Origin: Arcanobacterium phocae
GTDB lineage: Bacteria > Actinomycetota > Actinomycetes > Actinomycetales > Actinomycetaceae
DNA length: 64,000 nt
NCBI RefSeq assembly: GCF_900105865.1
Contig: NZ_LT629804.1
Coordinates: forward strand, 186,001 to 250,000
Direction: 5' to 3'
A program made the position numbers and the translations under genes. The notes under the pieces are model-generated. The model did no database searches and was not told where the DNA came from. It was given only the letters and a program-made list of their open reading frames with translations. This document shows, one piece after another, positions 46,895 to 53,338 of this stretch. Position 1 is the stretch's first letter, and every line of letters starts with the position of its first letter.

Positions 46895-49075
46895 ATGACT
46901 ATTTTGAATTATTCTTCTCGTTCGGCTCTTGTCCTCACTATCGCAGGTTTGAGCATCACCTCTACTGCCGGGATAGCTTCGGCAACTTCAGATACACAGA
47001 TTGATAAAAAGTGCGAACAAGCTCGTATGGCTATCGCCGAAGAAAACAAAAAAATTGAGCAGTTAGCTCAGCTCAAAGTGCAGCTAGAAAAGAAAGTAGC
47101 TGAAGAAAAGGCCCAACGCGCTACGTTACAAGAAGCGCTCGCTAAACTATCACAAGATTCCAATAAAGAGGTTGCTACTGCTACGGAACTTACGAAAAAG
47201 ATTTCTGTAGCAAATAAGATTATTGACTCCACCAAAGTTGAACTTGCAGAGATTGAGGAACAATCTACTGTAACTACTCTAAAGTTAAACGAAGCGAAGA
47301 AGGCTCTTGCTGAAGCTATCGCGAAGCGCGACAATGCGAAGAAGAATTTTGATGCAGCGGTTGTAGATACTGCATCAAAGAAGTCCGGCCTTGACACGGC
47401 AACACAAAAGACAGCACAGGCCGAAGATGCCACCAAGGTAGCTCGCGAAAAGCGCAATCAAGCACTGGCAATTGTGCAAGAAAAGATTAACAAACTAACA
47501 GGCGAGCTTAATCAGGCAAAGAAGCAAGAAGAAACTGCCCAATCTACGGCAGAAAAAGCTCGTACCGTATATGAAGAAGCTCAAACAGCTACAAAGAACG
47601 AAGTAGCAAAGCTCAATCAGCTCAGGAATGCTAAAGAGACTGCCGCTAAAGAAATCGATAGCGCTTTCGACAAAATACAACAAGGGTTCAAAGAGAAGTC
47701 GCAGCAAATTGAGAAGATCAACAATCTCAAAAAAGAAGAACTTCTACGTGCTGAAGAGTTAAACCAAGCTAAAAACAAACAGAAAGCTATCGACTATAAA
47801 TCCCTCCAAGATCAACTCCTGAAAAATACATCGAGCCCAGAGCGCTCTTCGCTGCGCATTAAACAAGAGCTACTGGAAAGAAATGAAAAGGATGTTAGAA
47901 AATATGAAAATGAAGTAAAAGAGCTAAGCAAGAAACTTCAGGAAACTCCAAACGATGACATTCTAAAATTACGGAAAAATGGAGCTGAAAATAATCTCGC
48001 TGAAGCACGTAACGATGTTAAAGAGCTCCAAAGCGAAGTCCAAATACTAGCGGAGAAAGTTGCATCTCTCGATGGCACGAAAGTAATAATTGAAGCGAAG
48101 TTAAAGCAGTACGACGAAGTGACAGGACTGATCCGTCAACTTACATTACAAGTCGGTCAGATTAGCCTATCTATCTACGAACAAAAAGAACAGTTGACCC
48201 AGATCGAGCAAAATATCGCAAGCTTGCAGATTCACCAAGCCAATTTGTTAACTCAGCAAACGGAGCGTAATCGGGATATTCAAACTTCGGAACGACAACT
48301 AGCCAATCTCCAGAAAAAGCAGAATACGGCCAAATCCGCTCTTGATAAGGTAGAACAGGATCTGGTAACAGTTGCAAAAGAAAAGAATGCACTTGAAAAG
48401 AAACTGAATGAAGTCCGCAAACAGGTTGACGATTCAGAGCTTCGTAAGGCCGAGAGAACTTTAACAGCTGCTAAAGATTACTTAGCGAAAGCTAAGGAAG
48501 ATCATGCCGCAGCGACCAAAAATGCCGAGGTAGCCCAACAAGCTCTTACCCAAGCGGAAGCCAATATTAAAGCTACGCAACAAATACTTGATGAGCAATT
48601 TCAAAAGCTTACTCAGCTAGGAAACAAACAAAATGAACTCCAAGCAAAGCTCGATATGCTTACTCATGAAGTAGCTTTGTTGAACAAAGATCTAAAGCTA
48701 TCCGAAACTCGACGCGAAGAGCTGAGCAAAAAGATTGCTGATACTGAATCGCTTCTTAAGCAGGTGAAAGATTCAACTGAGGAACTAGCAAAGGCAACTT
48801 TAGACCTTAATACGGCAAATATGCTGATGAAGGAAGCCGAAAAGACGCAGAAGAATTCTTGCGCCCCTAAAGCAGACCAGTCTCATACGAACATTACACC
48901 TGAATCCCCGGTAGCTCCTCGACCTCTTCCACAGATGGGCAAGCACAAGCAACAAAATAACGGTCTCGCACAAACAGGCGTCTCCACCCAAGATGCTCTG
49001 TTTGCGAGTGCAACGCTAGCTGGCCTGGGAACATTAGCTTTGGTGATGCCACGTCGTCGTCGAGACGCAAACTAA
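46895..49075 (+). CDS. LAQTG-anchored coiled-coil surface protein
   Basis: 726 aa. Signal peptide (about 1-35, ending SATS), then an almost unbroken alpha-helical coiled coil (about 40-650) rich in Lys, Glu, Gln and Ala and nearly free of aromatic residues. A short Pro-rich spacer (SPVAPRPLP) follows, then LAQTG (691-695), a hydrophobic helix and an RRRRD tail. The layout is like M-like or fibrillar surface proteins of Gram-positives: a rod that holds a binding site away from the wall. No enzymatic domain. More A+T-rich than its neighbours, as often seen for variable surface genes. Confidence 0.85.
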   Translation: MTILNYSSRSALVLTIAGLSITSTAGIASATSDTQIDKKCEQARMAIAEENKKIEQLAQLKVQLEKKVAEEKAQRATLQEALAKLSQDSNKEVATATELTKKISVANKIIDSTKVELAEIEEQSTVTTLKLNEAKKALAEAIAKRDNAKKNFDAAVVDTASKKSGLDTATQKTAQAEDATKVAREKRNQALAIVQEKINKLTGELNQAKKQEETAQSTAEKARTVYEEAQTATKNEVAKLNQLRNAKETAAKEIDSAFDKIQQGFKEKSQQIEKINNLKKEELLRAEELNQAKNKQKAIDYKSLQDQLLKNTSSPERSSLRIKQELLERNEKDVRKYENEVKELSKKLQETPNDDILKLRKNGAENNLAEARNDVKELQSEVQILAEKVASLDGTKVIIEAKLKQYDEVTGLIRQLTLQVGQISLSIYEQKEQLTQIEQNIASLQIHQANLLTQQTERNRDIQTSERQLANLQKKQNTAKSALDKVEQDLVTVAKEKNALEKKLNEVRKQVDDSELRKAERTLTAAKDYLAKAKEDHAAATKNAEVAQQALTQAEANIKATQQILDEQFQKLTQLGNKQNELQAKLDMLTHEVALLNKDLKLSETRREELSKKIADTESLLKQVKDSTEELAKATLDLNTANMLMKEAEKTQKNSCAPKADQSHTNITPESPVAPRPLPQMGKHKQQNNGLAQTGVSTQDALFASATLAGLGTLALVMPRRRRDAN

Positions 49076-49139
49076 CTCTCATAACCGCAAGCAACGGCAT
49101 AGAACAATCTCATCCGTGAAAAGTCGGACCGGGTTGATT

Positions 49140-50507
49140 CTAGCGCATTAACAAATTGAAGGGCTTGACATCGATATTTTCGATGTCAAGCCCTTCGCGG
49201 TGGTTCGATTCTGCTGTCATCTGAGCCAACACCTCAGCAACAGCAGGATCAGTCACTGGAGACACCCGCGGATCCTCATACAGCAAGTCTCCGAGAATGT
49301 TGTGAACATATTCCACATCTTTGTCACCGCGACCAGATAGATTAACAAGAATAGCTAGCTCGGAATCGCCGTCGTCGGAAACCGACTGGGCAAACTTCAA
49401 AGCGTAAGCGACCGCGTGAGCCGATTCCAGAGCCGGAATAATCCCTTCATAACGCGAGAGCAAACGGAACGCTTGGAGAGCTTCAGCATCAGTGATACCC
49501 ACGTACTGTGCGCGGCCACTTTCCATCAAATAAGCATGTTCCGGACCAACACCAGGATAATCCAGACCAGCCGAAACTGAATAGGATTCGTCAACCTCGC
49601 CAGACTCCCCCAACAACACATACGACTTACTGCCATGGAGTAGCCCGATTTTTCCACGCTCAAGCGGCGCGCCGTGCTTACCCGAATCCAAGCCTTCGCC
49701 CGCCGGCTCCACGCCGATCAATCGGACCTGGTCGTTGCCCGGCTTATCGGTGAGATAATCAGCAAACGCGCCAATCGCGTTCGACCCACCACCCACTGAT
49801 GCGACCACCATGTCCGGCAACCGGCCAATACGCTCTAACATTTGCTGGCGCGATTCCCGTGAAATAACTGCTTGGAACTCTTTAACGAGGGTTGGGAACG
49901 GATGCGGACCACACGCAGAACCAAGCAGATAATGCGTCGTTTCAAGATTTTCTACCCAATCATCCAACGCAACATTGATCGCTTGCGACATTGAGCTTTC
50001 CCCAGCATTAACCGGAACTACCCTGGCGCCCATCATGCGCATCCGCAACACGTTCGGTTGCTGACGCGCCACGTCTTTCGCACCCATATAGATGGTGCAA
50101 TCCATTCCCATCAACGCCGCCACCATCGCAGTAGCGGTACCATGCTGACCAGCACCAGTTTCCGCAACCAAGCGGGTCTTGCCGAGCCGCTTCGCGATCA
50201 ACGCTTGAGCCAATACCTGGTTTCCTTTATGCGCACCGCCGTGGACAAGGTCTTCTCGTTTAAGAAAAATACGCACCTGACGACGGCTCTCCGGCTGTGT
50301 AAACGGCAAGTTTGCGCACTCAGTGATCGGGGTAGGCCGGCCGAGGAAGTTAGCGCGCAGATCATTAAGTTCACGGAAAAATTCCGGATCTGCAAGCGCC
50401 GCAACATACGCGGCTTCTAGCTGGTCTAGCACCGGCAGAAGCTTGTCCGGCACGTACTGGCCACCGAACTGACCAAAGTAAGCATTAAGAAGAGTAGAAC
50501 GAGTCAT
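49140..50507 (-). CDS. trpB: Tryptophan synthase beta chain (solitary)
   Basis: 455 aa from the ATG at 50507 with AAAGG seven bases upstream. PLP enzyme that makes Trp from indole and Ser. PLP-Lys is in [14 protein letters not shown] (about 82-95); [10 protein letters not shown] and [10 protein letters not shown] (phosphate loop) are intact. Closer to the enterobacterial TrpB1 pattern than to TrpB2. The C-terminus runs about 45-50 residues past the usual end (after VHNILGDLL). No trpA or other trp gene is adjacent, so it may salvage indole or act with a distant trpA. Controlled by the attenuator upstream. Confidence 0.94.
   Translation of the reverse strand: MTRSTLLNAYFGQFGGQYVPDKLLPVLDQLEAAYVAALADPEFFRELNDLRANFLGRPTPITECANLPFTQPESRRQVRIFLKREDLVHGGAHKGNQVLAQALIAKRLGKTRLVAETGAGQHGTATAMVAALMGMDCTIYMGAKDVARQQPNVLRMRMMGARVVPVNAGESSMSQAINVALDDWVENLETTHYLLGSACGPHPFPTLVKEFQAVISRESRQQMLERIGRLPDMVVASVGGGSNAIGAFADYLTDKPGNDQVRLIGVEPAGEGLDSGKHGAPLERGKIGLLHGSKSYVLLGESGEVDESYSVSAGLDYPGVGPEHAYLMESGRAQYVGITDAEALQAFRLLSRYEGIIPALESAHAVAYALKFAQSVSDDGDSELAILVNLSGRGDKDVEYVHNILGDLLYEDPRVSPVTDPAVAEVLAQMTAESNHREGLDIENIDVKPFNLLMR
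49158..49196. terminator. 17-bp perfect inverted repeat inside the trpB 3' end
   Basis: GAAGGGCTTGACATCGA and its exact complement around a TATTT loop, lying within the last 20 codons of trpB (it encodes [13 protein letters not shown]). It would form a very stable stem on either strand, and sits where trpB converges on the coiled-coil gene. No T-tract. Probably a shared transcription stop embedded in coding sequence. Confidence 0.6.
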
Positions 50508-50572
50508 GAGTATGCCTTTCATCGAAGTATGTAGCAGAACACTTCTTGAGGCAGCCTACTCAGAAACAAAAA

Positions 50573-50608
50573 CCGGTCCGCTACTTCAAAGAAGTATGAG
50601 CGAACCGG
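50573..50608 (-). terminator. trp attenuator terminator (3:4 hairpin)
   Basis: On the minus strand CCGGTTCGCT pairs with AGCGGACCGG (one G-U), with an inner ACTTC-TTT-GAAGT stem, and is followed directly by TTTTTGTTT. A canonical intrinsic terminator between the leader peptide and trpB. Confidence 0.88.
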
Positions 50609-50644
50609 AAAGAATCGTCACTAAACGGCCCGCCTACGCGAGCC
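50600..50644 (-). promoter_or_regulatory. trp attenuator pairing segments 1, 2 and 3
   Basis: On the minus strand GGCTCGC (50644-50638, overlapping the Trp codons' end) can pair with GCGGGCC (50633-50627) across a GTAG loop: the 1:2 stem. The same GCGGGCC can instead pair with GGTTCGC (50606-50600, inside the terminator's left arm) using two G-U pairs: the 2:3 antiterminator. A ribosome stalled at the three Trp codons would mask segment 1 and favour 2:3. Confidence 0.75.
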
Positions 50645-50672
50645 ACCACCAGTTTCGATTCAATGTGATCAT
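50634..50672 (-). CDS. trpL: trp leader peptide
   Basis: A 12-codon open frame, MITLNRNWWWLA, with three consecutive Trp codons just before its stop. It resembles actinobacterial trp leader peptides, which also carry an RNWWW-type core. No Shine-Dalgarno is present; the ATG lies six bases after a -10 box, so it is probably translated from a leaderless transcript. Confidence 0.85.
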   Translation of the reverse strand: MITLNRNWWWLA

Positions 50673-50678
50673 GGTTAG

Positions 50679-50708
50679 AGCATAGATGTTGGACTAGTCA
50701 TTGTGCAA
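50679..50708 (-). promoter_or_regulatory. trpL-trpB promoter
   Basis: On the minus strand TTGCAC (50708-50703) N18 TATGCT (50684-50679), then six bases to the leader-peptide ATG. The -35 lies inside the last codons of the upstream sortase gene. Confidence 0.65.
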
Positions 50709-51638
50709 CTCTGGAGTAGCCGACGGTTCGTCGTCGTCATCTTCACGGCGAGTAAACCACACGAACCAGAGCGAAAAAATAAATGCACCACACCAGATCA
50801 CTATCCACCACGGGAAATGTGGTAAGTCAGATTCTGCCCCAAGAGAATCGAGGTCTTTGGCCGGTGTTGGTATGATCCGTTCGCCTGTGACAACTATTCG
50901 GTGGGTGTTGATCCCTAGCGGAGTACAGGTGATCAGTGTTGCGAGGTCTTTGCCTGGGACCGGTTTGATGGTTTCGGATTCTTCTGGGGCAACTACTTTG
51001 ATGTCATAGATTTTATAGACGAGTAGTTGTCCGAAAGTTTCGATGCTAAACGTGTCACTGATTTTGGCGCGATCAAGATACGTGAACATTGCTGAATCTG
51101 CGAGTCCGCGGTGTGCAGTAATGACTGTACGTGTTCCTTTGCCGCCGATCGGCAAGGCTGTACCTTGAAGATGTCCTGCACCGCGCAGGAGCGTAATATC
51201 TGATGTTCCGTGGTAGATTGGCAGATCGATATCAGCCGCTGGCACCCGAATTCGTGCCATCAATCCGGTGTTGTCTGCTTCGAGCTGTTCCTTGTACGGC
51301 GCGAGCCCGAGGCTTTCCGGGGTGATGGCAGATTCGCGAATAGTTGGTACGTGACCATCAATATCAACGAGTTGTTCTTTTGCTAAGTAGTCGTTGTATC
51401 GCCGAGCTTCAGTAATTTGTGTCGCCTCGTCTGGTTCAACTTTGTCGACGATTTTTTTGTATGCGCTAACGATTGCTGCTTGCCGGGCTTGGTTGACCCA
51501 TTGGGAGGCGTGCGGATAGAGGAACACTGTGGTGCCGAGTAGTAGCAAGACTGCCGTTATGATTCCCATTCCAGAGGGACGGAAACAACGGCGTTTTGTT
51601 TTTGTGTTGCTGTGTGACAGTGTTTTTATCTTACGCAC
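50694..51638 (-). CDS. Class C (pilin) sortase, locus 2
   Basis: 314 aa from the GTG at 51638, chosen because AAGAAGG lies five bases upstream; the longer TTG reading lacks a site and would run into the intergenic hairpin. N-terminal membrane helix, His172 (TAHRG), Cys234 (LITCTP), Arg243 and a C-terminal helix with an acidic tail. It is clearly paralogous to sortase 1 and likewise lacks a recognisable DP(F/W/Y) lid. Polymerises the pilins encoded upstream in locus 2. Confidence 0.93.
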   Translation of the reverse strand: MRKIKTLSHSNTKTKRRCFRPSGMGIITAVLLLLGTTVFLYPHASQWVNQARQAAIVSAYKKIVDKVEPDEATQITEARRYNDYLAKEQLVDIDGHVPTIRESAITPESLGLAPYKEQLEADNTGLMARIRVPAADIDLPIYHGTSDITLLRGAGHLQGTALPIGGKGTRTVITAHRGLADSAMFTYLDRAKISDTFSIETFGQLLVYKIYDIKVVAPEESETIKPVPGKDLATLITCTPLGINTHRIVVTGERIIPTPAKDLDSLGAESDLPHFPWWIVIWCGAFIFSLWFVWFTRREDDDDEPSATPELHND

Positions 51639-51661
51639 ATAAACCTTCTTTAGATCATACG

Positions 51662-51706
51662 AATGTGGCGGCGTCAAGCGCCGAGGGCACTCAACACCGC
51701 CACATT
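51662..51706 (-). terminator. Hairpin between major pilin 2 and sortase 2
   Basis: A perfect 10-bp outer stem (AATGTGGCGG / CCGCCACATT) around a 25-base loop. Same position in the operon as the hairpin in locus 1, although the sequence is unrelated. Confidence 0.55.
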
Positions 51707-51740
51707 ACTTCAGCATAGGAACGTTAAACAAAGAACCTAC

Positions 51741-53267
51741 TTATGCTTCTTGCTCACGCTTCTTGCGACCAACAGCAACAAAACCGGTACCGACTGCGGT
51801 TGCCACGATAGCAACGCCAGCAAAGGTAAGAAGAATGAATCCTGCAGCACCAGTAAGTGGGAGCTTCGGAAGAGCAGAACCGCCCTCATCATTTGCTCGG
51901 AGGTTGACAACGTCGAGTGTAGCACCATCATTTTCAACTACATTAACATCCATACCTTGTGTATATGTTGGATCAATCTCGTATCCGACAGGAGCAGCGG
52001 TTTCCTTGACGCAGTATGCACCAGGTGTCACCATAATCGCGGCAACACCATTTGCCTGAGTTGTATGTGCTGGCTTAGCACCAGTAGTCAGCGACCTCTT
52101 AGAAGTCTGCTCACTAACGGTTGCACAAGTACCTGCTAAAACCTCAAACTCAGCCTTGTTCAATAGCTGATCATCTTTATTCTTCTTGGTGATCTTCAAT
52201 TCCGCAAACTTAGTTTCAGTTTTAGGTGTCTCTTTATCTGGTTCATCATTATCTGTTCCAGGCGTTGGAGAAGACGGGAAATCTTTTTCAGGTTCATCAC
52301 CAACCTTAACCTTGGTATGTGACTGGTTGGTCAGCGAGCCAGTGATATTTTCAGAGATCTTGGTAACGATGTCGACGGTGATCTGGTCACCTGCGGTTAA
52401 CGTATTAACGTCGAATGTAATCGTGACTAACTTCGATTCGGAAATGTCCTTAGTATATTTCACTGTTTCAGCACCTGAGCCATTAGCATGCTTCACAGTA
52501 ACTGTCACGCCACCATCTACAGGCTTATCCACACCTTCAGGAAGCTGATCTTCGATCACAAACTTTGTAATTTTATCTTTTGAACCTAATTGAGGAACTT
52601 TTTGATCGATAACCCAGCTGATAACGTCCCCAGGGAAATGGATCTCACCCGCATTTTGAACTTGCTTTACTGGCTTATCAGTAGGTTTCAACACGGTATT
52701 CTTGGGGTACACGTGAACATCATACAACCATCCCTGAGTCTTGCTTGGGAATGGCACCGTTACCAAGAACGGAGCTGCTTTCGCCACTACATTGGATGGA
52801 ACTGTAGCTTCTTTCACAAGGTAAACGCCCAGTCCAAGACCAGAAGCTGAAATCATGCCTTGCTTATCAGTCGCACCAGTAGTCTTTGCTCCGTCAAGGT
52901 CATAGGTTGTAGCACCGTCTTGAGATTTAACCGAACCATCACCATCAATCTTGAGATCCTTAACCTTCGTCCAACCTTCATTCTTGGTTAGATCAATGTC
53001 TTGCACCTTTTGGTAGGTAAAGGTTACGCCAGGAATACCTTTGTTGGCCAGTCCGGTATTTTCTGCACCGTTTCCGTTCATACCATTATCAGGGTTCTGA
53101 AGCTTATGGATAGTAATGCTACCTTTTTGAGTAGTATCGATGTTGCCAGCTGCTGGCTTCACATCATCGATGTCAGCAAACGCTACAGAGGTACCTACGC
53201 TAGCCAGTAGCGTTGTTCCAAGCGCAAAAGCGACCAAACGTTTGCGCATCTTTCCATGTTTTTTCAT
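51741..53267 (-). CDS. Major pilin, LPLTG-anchored (locus 2)
   Basis: 508 aa. Signal peptide (about 1-32, ending VAFAD), pilin Lys motif WLYDVHVYPKN (about 181-191), E-box VKETAAPVGYE (about 420), sorting signal LPLTG (469-473), membrane helix and GRKKREQEA tail. Paralogue of the locus 1 shaft subunit with the same N-terminal KPAAGNIDT...GSITIHK opening. ATG at 53267 with AAGG upstream. Multiple Cna-B domains with internal isopeptides are expected for the family. Confidence 0.93.
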   Translation of the reverse strand: MKKHGKMRKRLVAFALGTTLLASVGTSVAFADIDDVKPAAGNIDTTQKGSITIHKLQNPDNGMNGNGAENTGLANKGIPGVTFTYQKVQDIDLTKNEGWTKVKDLKIDGDGSVKSQDGATTYDLDGAKTTGATDKQGMISASGLGLGVYLVKEATVPSNVVAKAAPFLVTVPFPSKTQGWLYDVHVYPKNTVLKPTDKPVKQVQNAGEIHFPGDVISWVIDQKVPQLGSKDKITKFVIEDQLPEGVDKPVDGGVTVTVKHANGSGAETVKYTKDISESKLVTITFDVNTLTAGDQITVDIVTKISENITGSLTNQSHTKVKVGDEPEKDFPSSPTPGTDNDEPDKETPKTETKFAELKITKKNKDDQLLNKAEFEVLAGTCATVSEQTSKRSLTTGAKPAHTTQANGVAAIMVTPGAYCVKETAAPVGYEIDPTYTQGMDVNVVENDGATLDVVNLRANDEGGSALPKLPLTGAAGFILLTFAGVAIVATAVGTGFVAVGRKKREQEA

Positions 53268-53338
53268 GTTTTCCTTACCTTCTTGAATTAGAGATCATAG
53301 AATATGTATTTTTACGAACAATTGTGCAAAATAGCTGG

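Noticed and set aside
51639..51677. Longer TTG reading of sortase 2
   Set aside because: It lacks a ribosome-binding site and its codons overlap the intergenic hairpin; the GTG at 51638 has AAGAAGG at the right spacing.
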